A stretch of 64,000 bases of DNA from JAIBJN01 sp035461525. GTDB taxonomy: Bacteria; Actinomycetota; Thermoleophilia; Gaiellales; Gaiellaceae. A program made the position numbers and the translations under genes. The notes below the pieces were generated by a model. The model saw only the letters and a program-made list of their open reading frames with translations. It had not been told where the DNA came from and searched no databases. Location: assembly GCA_035461525.1 (NCBI GenBank), contig DATHVD010000039.1, positions 1 through 64,000 on the forward strand, written 5' to 3'. This document shows, piece after piece, positions 50,542 through 59,449 of this stretch. The first letter of the stretch is position 1, and every line of letters starts with the position of its first letter.

Positions 50542-50828
50542 GCAGGCTCGTCGTCGTCGCCCCGCTGCGGCCCGGCATGCGCGACAGGGCCGGCCAGCTG
50601 CTCGCGGCGGGGCCGCCCTTCGTCCTCGAAGAGACGCAGTTCGACCGCCACGACGTCTTCCTCACCGACGACGAGGTCGTGTTCGTGTTCGAGGGTGCGT
50701 CGGGGGAGCCGCTCCGGCTCGACGCCGAGGACCCGTCGGTCCTCACGGCCGCCGAGGCGTGGCACGAGCTGCTCGCCGCTCGGCCGCGCATGGCCGTGAG
50801 CGCGTTCACCTGGACGCGGCGCGGCTGA
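50538..50828 (+). CDS. Small alpha/beta protein, paralogue A
   Basis: A 96-residue protein (LVVVAPLRPGMRDRAGQLL; FDRHDVFLTDDEVVFVFEG). Its GPPF, FDRHxVF and VVFVFEG motifs repeat in the neighbouring minus-strand gene, so the two are paralogues of about 100 residues, likely ferredoxin-like dimeric barrels. Function unknown. It ends four bases before the paralogue's stop. Confidence 0.75.
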   Translation: MSRLVVVAPLRPGMRDRAGQLLAAGPPFVLEETQFDRHDVFLTDDEVVFVFEGASGEPLRLDAEDPSVLTAAEAWHELLAARPRMAVSAFTWTRRG

Positions 50829-50832
50829 GCCT

Positions 50833-51150
50833 CTACTCGCCCCAGTCCTCCGGCCAGTCGTCGCCGCGCTCCCAGGAGTACGCCTCCTTGGCCACGCGAG
50901 GCAGGCCCTCGATCAGCGGCTCCCACTTGCGGAAGGCGCCCATCTGGCGGGCGTTCTTGACGACGGTCTGGAGGAGCTGGTCGAGCTTGCCGCCCTCGAA
51001 GACGAAGACGACCTGATCCGCCGAAACGAAGACCGAGTGCCGGTCGAAGCCGACGTCGCGCGGGTCGAAGGGCGGCCCGGAGGTGACGAGCTCCTCGGCG
51101 CGCTCGGCGGCGCCGGGCTTGAGCTGGGCGATGATCGCCAGACGCTTCAC
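50833..51150 (-). CDS. Small alpha/beta protein, paralogue B
   Basis: A 105-residue protein (LAIIAQLKPGAAERAEEL; GPPFDPRDVGFDRHSVF; QVVFVFEGG). It faces its paralogue tail to tail. An AAGGAG-type site precedes the ATG, and the upstream gap has an imperfect TGCG...CGCA dyad at 51235-51250. Confidence 0.75.
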   Translation of the reverse strand: MKRLAIIAQLKPGAAERAEELVTSGPPFDPRDVGFDRHSVFVSADQVVFVFEGGKLDQLLQTVVKNARQMGAFRKWEPLIEGLPRVAKEAYSWERGDDWPEDWGE

Positions 51151-51264
51151 GGCAGGCTCCTTTCTCGGTCGGTGTCGAGGACATGATCGCGGGCGCCGGG
51201 CCCCTGCGCCATCGGGATCCCCGCCGATCCCCCGTGCGGAGAACTACGCAAGCGCCGCCCCGGG

Positions 51265-53097
51265 TCAGGCCCGCAGCGCGCGGAGCGCGTTCAGGATCAC
51301 CGCGACGTCGATCGCCTCCTGGAGGAGGGCGCCGGCCACCGGCGCGATGTAGCCGAAGGCGGCGAAGCCCATGGCGACGAGGCTGAGCCCGATCCCGAAG
51401 AGGACGCTCTGTCTCGCGATCCCGAGCGAGCGGCGCCCGATGCGGAGGGCCTCGGCCACGCGCTCGACGCGGTCGACGACGATGACGGCGTCGGCCGTCT
51501 CCGAAGAGACGGTGGCCCCGGCCGCGCCCATGGCGATGCCGACGTCCGCCAGCGCGAGGGCCGGTGCGTCGTTGATGCCGTCCCCGACCATGACGACGGG
51601 AGCGAGCCCGGGCCTGGCCCTGAGCGAGCGGACGACGTCGAGCTTGTCCTCGGGCGATTGCTCCGCGTAGACGCGGTCGACGCCCACGCGGCGCCCGACC
51701 TCCTCGGCCACGGCCTCGCGGTCGCCCGTGACGAGAGCGACGTGCCGGACACCCGCGGTGCGCAGCCCGTCGACGAGCTCGTCGGCGTCGTCCCGCAGGC
51801 GGTCGCCCATGACGAGCGCGCCCGCGAGCCGGCCGTCGACGCCGACGAGGACGGTCGATCGGCCCGGCTCGGCGTGCCCGTCCGCGGCCCCCGCCGCGGC
51901 GGCACCGCCGTCGTAGCCGCGGCTGGCGAGCCAGGAGGCGCTGCCGACGGCGACGCGAACTCCCTCCACCTCTCCCTCGACGCCCTGGCCGGGGTCTTCC
52001 ACGACCTGTTCGGGAAACGCGAGCTCGAACCCTCGCGCGCGCGCGTCCCGGACGAGCGCCTCTGCGAGTGCGTGGCTCGAGAGCTGGTCGACCGACGCGG
52101 CGAGGCGCAGGATCTCGTCGGCGTCGCGCCCGTCCAGCGGGACGACGTGCTCCACCTCCGGCGAGCCGAGCGTCAGCGTCCCCGTCTTGTCGAGGAGGAC
52201 CGTGCGAGCCTCGCCGAGCGCCTCGATCGTTCCCGCGCCCTTGACGATGACCCCCGCGCGGGCCGCGCGCGAGACGCCCGAGATGAGCGCGATCGGCGCC
52301 GCGAGGATGAGCGGGCACGGGGTGGCGACGACGAGGACGGCGAGCGCGCGTACAGGGTCGCCGCTGAGGGCCCAGGCCGCGCCCGCCGAGACCAGGGTCA
52401 CCGGCAGGAAGAACGCGGCATAGCGGTCGGCGAGGCGCACGAAGGGCGCGCGCTGCGTCTCCGCCTGAGCGACGAGGCGGACGAGGGCGGCGTACGCGCT
52501 CTCGGCCGCAGGCCTGGTCGCGCGCAGCTCGAAGGCTTCGCCGGCGTTGGCCGTGCCGCTGCGGACGGGGCTTCCGTGCGGGTGGGTGACGGGCAGCGGC
52601 TCGCCGGTGAGCGCCGACTCGTCGAGCACGGCCCCGGCGCTCTCGACGACCCCGTCCACCGGCACGATCTCGCCGGCGGAGACGACGACGAGGTCGCCGA
52701 CGACGACGTCGTCGACGGGGACGATCTCGATCTCCTTGCCCCGCCGCCGCCGGGCCGTGCGCGGCGCCCGGGCGACGAGGGAGCGGAGCTCGCGCCGGGC
52801 GCGCCGGGCGGCGGAGGCCTCGAGCGCGTTCCCGCCCGAGAGCATGAGCGCCACGACCGCGCCGGCGAGGTACTCCCCCAGCGCCAGCGCCGTCGCCATC
52901 GCCACGAGCGCGATCGCGTCGACGCCCACGTCGCCGCGAAGCAGCGAGCGCAGGACGGAGAGGGCGAGCGGGAGGAGGATGAGCGCCGTCGAGCCGGCCC
53001 AGACCGCGTCCCCGGCCTCGGGCTGGCCGAGGAGGTGGAGGAGCCCGCCGACGGCGACGGCGGCGAGCGCGAAGAGGGCAAGGATCCTCGGGCCCAC
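51265..53097 (-). CDS. Heavy-metal P1B ATPase with TPC motif
   Basis: A 610-residue P1B ATPase lacking an N-terminal metal-binding domain. Actuator TGEP, membrane motif TPCPLILAAP, phosphorylation site DKTGT, hinge GDGINDAPAL, then a truncated C-terminal membrane pair. The TPC motif marks a P1B group whose metal is not well established. It starts four bases after the acyl-CoA synthetase stop, so the two are likely cotranscribed. Confidence 0.88.
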   Translation of the reverse strand: MGPRILALFALAAVAVGGLLHLLGQPEAGDAVWAGSTALILLPLALSVLRSLLRGDVGVDAIALVAMATALALGEYLAGAVVALMLSGGNALEASAARRARRELRSLVARAPRTARRRRGKEIEIVPVDDVVVGDLVVVSAGEIVPVDGVVESAGAVLDESALTGEPLPVTHPHGSPVRSGTANAGEAFELRATRPAAESAYAALVRLVAQAETQRAPFVRLADRYAAFFLPVTLVSAGAAWALSGDPVRALAVLVVATPCPLILAAPIALISGVSRAARAGVIVKGAGTIEALGEARTVLLDKTGTLTLGSPEVEHVVPLDGRDADEILRLAASVDQLSSHALAEALVRDARARGFELAFPEQVVEDPGQGVEGEVEGVRVAVGSASWLASRGYDGGAAAAGAADGHAEPGRSTVLVGVDGRLAGALVMGDRLRDDADELVDGLRTAGVRHVALVTGDREAVAEEVGRRVGVDRVYAEQSPEDKLDVVRSLRARPGLAPVVMVGDGINDAPALALADVGIAMGAAGATVSSETADAVIVVDRVERVAEALRIGRRSLGIARQSVLFGIGLSLVAMGFAAFGYIAPVAGALLQEAIDVAVILNALRALRA

Positions 53098-53101
53098 GTC
53101 G

Positions 53102-55714
53102 TCACCAGGTCTTGAGCCGAGGACGGGCGGCGGCCCTGCTCAGGCGCACGCGGGCGTCGAGGGCGACGCATCCGTCGGGCCGCGCGAGCACGGGGTTGAG
53201 ATCGAGCTCGGCCACCTCCGGGTGCTCGTCGGCCAAGGCGGCCAGCCGGTGGACGAGATCGACGAGAGCGGCCGTGTCCGCGGGAGGGGCGCCGCGGAAG
53301 CCGCGGACCAGGAGCCCCGCCTTGCCGCCGAGGACGAGCTCCTCCGCGTCCGTGTCCGTGAGCGGAGCGACGCGGAAGCCCGCGTCCCCGATCAGCTCGG
53401 CGAGGATCCCGCCCGGCCCGAACGCGACGAGCGGGCCGAAGACCGGGTCCTGGACGACGCCCGCGAGGAGCTCGGCGCCGCCCGAGAGCATCGGCTGGAC
53501 GAGGAGGGGGCCTCCGATTCGCTCCCCTGCGGCGCGGACGTCGTCCTCCGTCTCGAGGGCGAGCGCGACCCCGCCTGCCTCGGTCTTGTGCGCGCCGGCC
53601 GCGGCCGTCTTCACGACAGCCGGGAGGCCGAGCTCTCGCGCGACCTCGACGGCGGCCGAGGCGTCCGCGACCACGCGCTCGGGGACGAGGGGGACGCCGT
53701 ACGCCTCGAGGAGCGCACGGGTCTCGCCCGGCCCCAGCCAGACGTCGTCCACCTCCGCGAGCGCCCCCGCGACCACGCGGGCGGCCGCGCCGGCGTCGAC
53801 CGCGGGCCTGGGGGGCACGGTGCCCGCCGGCCGGCGGAGCCAGGCTGCCCGCTCCGCCGCACGCGCGAGCGCCCGAGCCGCCGACTCCGGGTAGGGAAAC
53901 GTGCCCGGCGGCCGCTCGGCGGCGACGACGACGGGCACGACCGGCTTCCCGCCCGCGTCCACGGCCTCGACGGCGGCGAGCACGTCGGCCGCGCGGGTCG
54001 CGCCCGCGGGGACGAAGAGGACGAGCACGGCGTCTACGCCCGGGTCGGCGACGAGTGGCGGCAGAGCCGCGGCGAAGCACTCTGCGGTCGCCGAGCCGAG
54101 CACGTCGACCGGGTTTCCGAGCCCGGCCGCAGCCGGAAGCTCGGCCGCGAGGACCGTGGTCGTCTCCTCGGCGAGCTCGGCCAGCTCGAGCCCGGCCGCC
54201 TCGCAGGCGTCCGCGCAGAGGATGCCGAGCCCGCCCGCGTTCGTGAGCACGGCGACCTGCGGCCCGGCCGGGAGGGGGTAGCGGGTGAGAACGACGGCCG
54301 TCTCGGCCAGCTCCTCGAGCGTGGCCGCGCGCAGGACGCCCGCCTGGCGGAAGAGCGCCTCCACCGCCTGCTCCGAGCCGGCGAGCGCGGCGGTGTGCGA
54401 GCTGGCGGCGCGCGCCCCCGCGCCGCTGACGCCGCTCTTGACGGCGAGCACGGGCTTCGTCCTGGCCACACGGCGGGCGATGCGCGCGAACTTACGCGGG
54501 TTCCCGAAGGACTCGAGGTAGAGGAGGACGAGGCGCGTCCCCGGGTCGTCCTCCCAGTACTCGAGCAGGTCGTTCGAGGAGACGTCTGCCTTGTTGCCGA
54601 TGGAGACGAAGGCCGAGAAGCCGAGGCCGCGGGCGGCGGCCTCCTCGAGGAGCGCGAGCCCGAGGGCGCCGCTCTGGGAGGAGAAGCCGATCGGCCCGGG
54701 CGGGAACGGGTGCGGTGCGAAGGTCGCGTTCAGGCGGGCCTCCGTGACGGCGATGCCGAGGCAGTTGGGCCCGACCAGGCGGGCGCCGCGAAAGCGGACG
54801 AGCTCGAGCAGGCGCTCCTCCCGCTCGCGCCCCTCGGCGTCGGTCTCGGCGAAGCCCGCGGAGACGACGCAGACAGCACGGACGCCGCGGGAGAGGGCTT
54901 CCTCCACCCCGGGCAGCACGTGCTCCGCCGGGAGGCACACGACCGCAAGGTCGACCGGCTCGTCGATCTCGCCGACCGAGCGGAACCCCGGCAGCCCGGC
55001 GACCTCGGCCCCCGACCGGTTCACCGGGTACACGGGCCCCGGGAAGCCGCCGGCGACGATGTTCGCGACGACGAGCCCGCCGATCGAGCCCGGCCGCGGC
55101 GAGGCGCCGAGCACGGCCACGGCGGCGGGGGCGAAGAAGGGCCGGAGCGAGGCGACCACCGCCTCGTGGTCGCGAACGTCCACGGCGGCGCGGAACCTCT
55201 CCGTCGGCGTGATCGGGAAGCGCACCTCGATCTCGCCCGCCGAGAGCGTGCGCGTGACCTCGAACCCGGCCGCCTGGAAGACGCTGAGCATCGGGCGGTT
55301 GTCGGGCAGCACGTCGGCCACGAACTCGGTCACGCCGGCGTCGGCGGCCGTGTCGGCGAGCTGCTCGAGCAGGCGCGTCCCCACGCCGCGGCCCTGGAGG
55401 GCGTCGTCGACGGCGAAGGCGACCTCGGCGCGGGACACGTCGCGGAGCCGCACCCAGCCGGCGTGGGCGACGACGCGCTCGCTCCCTTCCTCCCACAGCG
55501 TTCCGACGAGGTCTCCGTGCTCCGCCCAGTCCGGCTGCAAAAAGGGGGCGACCAGCCGCTCCGTGATCGCCGGCGTGCCGTGGAAGCGCTCGTGCAGGCT
55601 CTCCGGAGAGAGCCCCGAGAAGAACGCGACGAGGGCGTCGCGGTCGGCCGGTCGCGGGGCACGCAGGCGCAGCGTGGTCCCGTCGCGCAGGATGACGTCG
55701 CGGACGACCTCCAT
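53102..55714 (-). CDS. GNAT acetyltransferase fused to ADP-forming acyl-CoA synthetase (Pat-like)
   Basis: An 870-residue fusion. Residues about 1-170 are a GNAT domain (QGRGVGTRLLEQLAD). Next come CoA-binding (VAVLGASPRPGSIGGLV), succinyl-CoA ligase-like parts (SSQSGALGLALL, the phospho-His loop SSHTAALAGS) and an ATP-grasp domain (about 650-870, VVKTAAAGAHKTEAGGVAL). It may acetylate lysines under acyl-CoA control, like Pat enzymes, or make ATP from acyl-CoA. The second half of the His loop is Ala where most have Gly. Confidence 0.88.
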   Translation of the reverse strand: MEVVRDVILRDGTTLRLRAPRPADRDALVAFFSGLSPESLHERFHGTPAITERLVAPFLQPDWAEHGDLVGTLWEEGSERVVAHAGWVRLRDVSRAEVAFAVDDALQGRGVGTRLLEQLADTAADAGVTEFVADVLPDNRPMLSVFQAAGFEVTRTLSAGEIEVRFPITPTERFRAAVDVRDHEAVVASLRPFFAPAAVAVLGASPRPGSIGGLVVANIVAGGFPGPVYPVNRSGAEVAGLPGFRSVGEIDEPVDLAVVCLPAEHVLPGVEEALSRGVRAVCVVSAGFAETDAEGREREERLLELVRFRGARLVGPNCLGIAVTEARLNATFAPHPFPPGPIGFSSQSGALGLALLEEAAARGLGFSAFVSIGNKADVSSNDLLEYWEDDPGTRLVLLYLESFGNPRKFARIARRVARTKPVLAVKSGVSGAGARAASSHTAALAGSEQAVEALFRQAGVLRAATLEELAETAVVLTRYPLPAGPQVAVLTNAGGLGILCADACEAAGLELAELAEETTTVLAAELPAAAGLGNPVDVLGSATAECFAAALPPLVADPGVDAVLVLFVPAGATRAADVLAAVEAVDAGGKPVVPVVVAAERPPGTFPYPESAARALARAAERAAWLRRPAGTVPPRPAVDAGAAARVVAGALAEVDDVWLGPGETRALLEAYGVPLVPERVVADASAAVEVARELGLPAVVKTAAAGAHKTEAGGVALALETEDDVRAAGERIGGPLLVQPMLSGGAELLAGVVQDPVFGPLVAFGPGGILAELIGDAGFRVAPLTDTDAEELVLGGKAGLLVRGFRGAPPADTAALVDLVHRLAALADEHPEVAELDLNPVLARPDGCVALDARVRLSRAAARPRLKTW

Positions 55715-55768
55715 GGGCAACCAGCTCAGAGCGTCGCCACCCCGGACGGGCGCGGCGTCCGTGGCGGC

Positions 55769-55794
55769 GCGGATTGCCGTCGCGGCAAATCCGC
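55769..55794. promoter_or_regulatory. Dyad GCGGATTGCCG ... CGGCAAATCCGC
   Basis: Eleven- and twelve-base arms pair with one bulged A across a three-base centre, in the 161-base divergent gap between the acyl-CoA synthetase fusion and the PRC-like/Hsp20/USP run. It shares a TGCGG-N5-CCGC framework with the dyad at 49720. Confidence 0.45.
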
Positions 55795-55875
55795 AGCGAA
55801 TCTGAGAGCCTCTCCGGATGCCGCCGCGGTCTCGGGGGCGGAGACTCCGGGGACAGTCGATCCGGGAGGCGTCAG

Positions 55876-56148
55876 ATGACCACCACGATTCATGCCGACT
55901 CAGACGTGAGGTACTGGTCGCGAGACTACTGGCTGGGGCACTGCGAGGGCTTCCGCGTCCTCGGTCCCGAGGGGCGCATCGGCCTCGTCGAGGCGGTCCT
56001 CGGAGAGGAGGATGAGCCCGAGGCGCTGGTCGTCCGCACCGGCCTCTTCGGGACGCACGCGTCCGTCCTGCCCCTCGGTGACGTCGAGCTCGTGGAGCCG
56101 CGCGCGGAGCGCATCGTCGTCCGCGCCGCGGAGGGGTCCCGCCGATGA
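55876..56148 (+). CDS. PRC-barrel-like small protein
   Basis: A 90-residue beta-rich protein: GFRVLGPEGRIGLVEAVL followed by VLPLGDVELVEPRAERIVV is the pattern of PRC-barrel domains, which bind RNA or other proteins. GGGAGG precedes the ATG. It overlaps the Hsp20-like gene by four bases, so it is first in a three-gene stress operon. Confidence 0.65.
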   Translation: MTTTIHADSDVRYWSRDYWLGHCEGFRVLGPEGRIGLVEAVLGEEDEPEALVVRTGLFGTHASVLPLGDVELVEPRAERIVVRAAEGSRR

Positions 56149-56477
56149 CCGAGCGGGAGCTCTCGGCAGCCGTACGCCTCGCCGGCGAGCTCGAGCCGAC
56201 GGCCCATGTCGAGGACGGGGACGAGGTCTACCGGGTGGAGGTCACCGTGCCGGGGCTCGGCGAGCGCGAGCTCGACGTGGAGGTCGCCGACGGCCTCCTC
56301 CGCGTCCACGGGCCCGACCTGCGCCGCCCGGCCGCGGAGACGACGTTCGAGTTCCTCTTCCGCCTGCCGCCCGCGGTGGCGGCCGACCGCCTGGAGGCGA
56401 GCTTCTCCGACGGCGTCCTCGTCGTCTCGGCGCCCAAGCACGCCGGGAGGCCGCGGCGCCTGGACCTGCGGCCGTGA
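56145..56477 (+). CDS. Hsp20-like protein (divergent)
   Basis: A 110-residue alpha-crystallin-type domain: HVEDGDEVYRVEVTVPGLGERELDVEV, GLLRVHG and SFSDGVLVVSAPK. It lacks the N-terminal arm and C-terminal IxI tail of full small heat shock proteins. ATGA and GTGA overlaps link it to both neighbours. Confidence 0.8.
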   Translation: MTERELSAAVRLAGELEPTAHVEDGDEVYRVEVTVPGLGERELDVEVADGLLRVHGPDLRRPAAETTFEFLFRLPPAVAADRLEASFSDGVLVVSAPKHAGRPRRLDLRP

Positions 56478-56953
56478 GCCGCGTCGTCGTCGGCGTGGAC
56501 GGGTCGCCGGGAGCGTCCGCCGCACTCCGCTTCGCTCTCGACGAGGCCCGCTTGCGCGGCGCCGTTCTCCACGTCGTCCACGCCTGGCGAGTTCCCCTGT
56601 ACGCGGCCGCTCCCGAGCCGGGCTTCGTCGGCATGCCGGCGCCGACGGCGGAGCTCGACGAGGAGGTGGAGCAGGCCCTCGCCGAGGACGCGGAGCGCGC
56701 CCTCGCCGGAGCGCTGACGGAGCTCCGGCGCGAAACCGGGGACGACCTGGGCGTCGAGGCGCGTGCAGAGGCGATTCGCGGTGCGCCGGCCCACGTCCTC
56801 CTCGAGGCCGCAGAGGACGCCGACCTCCTGGTCCTCGGCGCGCGCGGCCTCGGCGGGTTCAAGGGCCTCCTCCTCGGCTCCGTCAGCCAGCAGTGCGTCC
56901 AGCACGCGCGCTGCCCGACGACTGTCGTCCCGTCGCCCCGCGACGAGGGCTGA
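56474..56953 (+). CDS. Universal stress protein (UspA family)
   Basis: A 159-residue USP domain with RVVVGVDGSPGASAALRFAL, GARGLGGFKGLLLGSVSQQCVQHARCPTTVV-type ATP loop (given here by its ends G-A-R-G and GSVS). It is the third USP gene of the block and the last of the operon with PRC-like and Hsp20-like genes. Confidence 0.9.
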   Translation: MSRVVVGVDGSPGASAALRFALDEARLRGAVLHVVHAWRVPLYAAAPEPGFVGMPAPTAELDEEVEQALAEDAERALAGALTELRRETGDDLGVEARAEAIRGAPAHVLLEAAEDADLLVLGARGLGGFKGLLLGSVSQQCVQHARCPTTVVPSPRDEG

Positions 56954-56983
56954 GTCCCGGGTTTGCCGCGCGCCACCCCCGTG

Positions 56984-56989
56984 TAGCCT
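56984..56989 (+). promoter_or_regulatory. Leaderless -10 of the CtpE-like ATPase
   Basis: TAGCCT ends six bases before GTG 56996. Confidence 0.45.
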
Positions 56990-56995
56990 GCGCGC

Positions 56996-59449
56996 GTGGA
57001 CGTCCTCGAGGGCGAGCCGCACGCCGCGACGGGCCTCACCCGGGAGGAGGCGGCCCGGCGGCTCGAGGAACGGGGGCCGATGGAGCCGCCCGCGACATCC
57101 CGTTCCTACAGGAGCATCGTCCGGGCGAACGTCCTCACCGTCTTCAACCTCATCCTCGCCGTCTTCGGCGCGCTCACGCTGGCGCTCGGCGACTGGCGGG
57201 ACGCGCTCTTCCTCGGGATCCTCGTCGCCAACTCCGGCATCGGCATCACGCAGGAGGTGCGGGCCAAGCGCGCCCTCGACCGCCTCGCCGCGCTCGTCGC
57301 GCCCGTGGCGACGGTCGTCCGCAGCGGCGAGGAGGAGAGGATCGGCGTCGGCGACCTCGTGGTCGGCGACCTCGTCCGCGTCGAGGCCGGCGACCAGGTC
57401 GTGGCGGACGGGAAGCTGAAGGCCTCGACCGGCCTGCGCGTAGACGAGTCGATCCTCACGGGCGAGTCCGACTCCGTCGCCCGCGAGCGGGGGGACGAGG
57501 TGCGCTCCGGCTCCTTCGCCGTCGAGGGCTCGGGCGCCTACGTCGTCACCGCCGTCGGGCCGGACAGCTACGCCGAGCGGATCGCGGGCGAGGCGAGGGC
57601 CTTCCGCCACCCCCGCTCGCCGCTCGAGCGCGCCCTGAACAAGCTTCTCTTCATCCTCGTCGGCGTCATGGTCCCGCTCGGGATCATCCTCGGCTTCGCC
57701 CTCTGGCGCATAGACGTCTCGGTGGACGAGGCGGTGCCTCGCTCCGTCGCGGCAGTCGTCAGCCTCGTCCCCGAGGGACTGATCCTCCTCACGAGCCTCA
57801 CCTTCGCGGTCGCCGCACTGCGGATGGCCCGGCGGGGCGCGCTCGCGCAGCAGCTGAACGCAATCGAGTCCCTCTCCGCCGTCGACGTGGTCTGTCTGGA
57901 CAAGACCGGGACGCTGACGGAGGGGACCCTGCGCGTCGTCGGCCTTGCGCCCTCGCCCGGCGCCGACGAGGAGCGGCTCGCGACCGAGCTGGCCCGCTTC
58001 GCGGCCAGCTCGCCGAGCCGGAACGCGACGCTCGAGGCGATCGCCGCGGCCCGTGTCGCGCCGGCCGAGGAGGCCTCCGCGCACGTCCCCTTCGCCTCGC
58101 GCCGGGGCTGGAGCGCCCTTGCCCTGAACGGGACCGGCTACGTCCTCGGCTCCCCCGAGCACTTCCCGCTCGGGGCGCTTGCCGCGCGGGCGGAGGAGGA
58201 GTCCCGGAGCGGCCGCCGCGTGCTCGCGTTCGGCACGACCGCGGCCCGCCTCGACGACCCGGACGCGGTCGCCCCGCCCGAGGGCCTGCGGCCGCTCGGG
58301 CTCGTCGTCCTCGCCGAGCGCCTACGGGGCGACGCGCGGAAGACGGTGGAGTTCTTCCGCAGCCAGGGAGTCGAGCTGAAGGTGATCTCCGGCGACGCCC
58401 CGGACACGGTCGCCGCCATCGCAGCCGACGCCGGCATCGACTCCGGCTCGGCCGTCGACGGGCGGAGCCTGCCCGAGGACGACGCCGCGCTCAGGCGCCT
58501 GGCCGCCGAGACAGGCGTGATCGGCCGGATCGCGCCCGAGGGCAAGAAGCGGGTCGTCGAGGCGCTTGCCGCGCGCGGGCTCTACGTCGCCATGGTCGGG
58601 GACGGCGTCAACGACGTGCCCGCGCTCAAGGCGGCCCGCCTGGCCATCGCCCAGGGAACCGGCGCGCAGATCGCCAAGAGCGTCGCCGACATCGTGCTCG
58701 TCCGGGGCGACTTCTCCGCCGTCCCGTCGATGGTGGAGGAGGGGCGCAAGATCCTTCGCAACCTCCAGCGGGTGGCGAAGCTCTTCGTCACGAAGTCGGC
58801 GTTCGCGGCCTTCCTCATCCTCTCGATCGGCCTGACACCGATCGCCTACCCGTTGCTGCCCCGCCACCTGACGCTCGCGGCCGCGCTCGCAGTCGGCATC
58901 CCCGCGTTCTTCCTCGCCCTTGCGCCCAGCTCCGGACGGCTGCCGCAGACCGGCTTCCTGCGCGACGTCGGACGCTTCGCCGTTCCAGCCGGGACGGCGG
59001 TCGGGCTCAGCGTCCTGTCCAGCTACCTCTTCGCCTTCTACGTCCTCGCCGTCGAGCTGACGGAGGCGCGCACGGTGGCGACGGCCGTGCTCGTCCTCAC
59101 CGGCCTCTACCTCATCCTCGTCCTCGAGGCCTCCAGCCGCCTGCGGGGCGCGGCGGTGACGATGCTCTGCCTCGTCCTCGTCGCCCTGCTCGGCGTCGCC
59201 ATCGCCCTGCCCGCCACGCGTGGGTTCTTCGACCTCGCCGTCCCAGGCGTGCCGTCCATCCTGACCATCCTCGCGGGCACCGGCGTCGCGATCGCAGGTC
59301 TCTGGCTCACCGACGAACGCTTCACCCCCGGCGGCGAGGTGCGGGTCGCGTCAGGCGCGGGAGGCGCGCTCGCCTCTGAGGTAGACGAGCCAGTAAACGG
59401 CCCCGACCATGATCGTGCCGCCGATCAGGTTGCCGATCGTGACGGGTAG
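56996..59449 (+). CDS. CtpE-like cation P-type ATPase with antisense-encoded tail
   Basis: An 817-residue P-type ATPase, paralogue of the one at 40953. TGES actuator, SLVPEGLILLTS membrane motif (Glu kept), DKTGT, GDGVNDVPALK hinge, and ten helices. It is a candidate calcium ATPase. The last 33 residues, after the final membrane helix and RFTPGGEV, are encoded across the 3' end of the converging transporter gene (99-base overlap) and have the composition of a shadow frame, so an original stop was probably lost. Confidence 0.86.
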   Translation: MDVLEGEPHAATGLTREEAARRLEERGPMEPPATSRSYRSIVRANVLTVFNLILAVFGALTLALGDWRDALFLGILVANSGIGITQEVRAKRALDRLAALVAPVATVVRSGEEERIGVGDLVVGDLVRVEAGDQVVADGKLKASTGLRVDESILTGESDSVARERGDEVRSGSFAVEGSGAYVVTAVGPDSYAERIAGEARAFRHPRSPLERALNKLLFILVGVMVPLGIILGFALWRIDVSVDEAVPRSVAAVVSLVPEGLILLTSLTFAVAALRMARRGALAQQLNAIESLSAVDVVCLDKTGTLTEGTLRVVGLAPSPGADEERLATELARFAASSPSRNATLEAIAAARVAPAEEASAHVPFASRRGWSALALNGTGYVLGSPEHFPLGALAARAEEESRSGRRVLAFGTTAARLDDPDAVAPPEGLRPLGLVVLAERLRGDARKTVEFFRSQGVELKVISGDAPDTVAAIAADAGIDSGSAVDGRSLPEDDAALRRLAAETGVIGRIAPEGKKRVVEALAARGLYVAMVGDGVNDVPALKAARLAIAQGTGAQIAKSVADIVLVRGDFSAVPSMVEEGRKILRNLQRVAKLFVTKSAFAAFLILSIGLTPIAYPLLPRHLTLAAALAVGIPAFFLALAPSSGRLPQTGFLRDVGRFAVPAGTAVGLSVLSSYLFAFYVLAVELTEARTVATAVLVLTGLYLILVLEASSRLRGAAVTMLCLVLVALLGVAIALPATRGFFDLAVPGVPSILTILAGTGVAIAGLWLTDERFTPGGEVRVASGAGGALASEVDEPVNGPDHDRAADQVADRDG

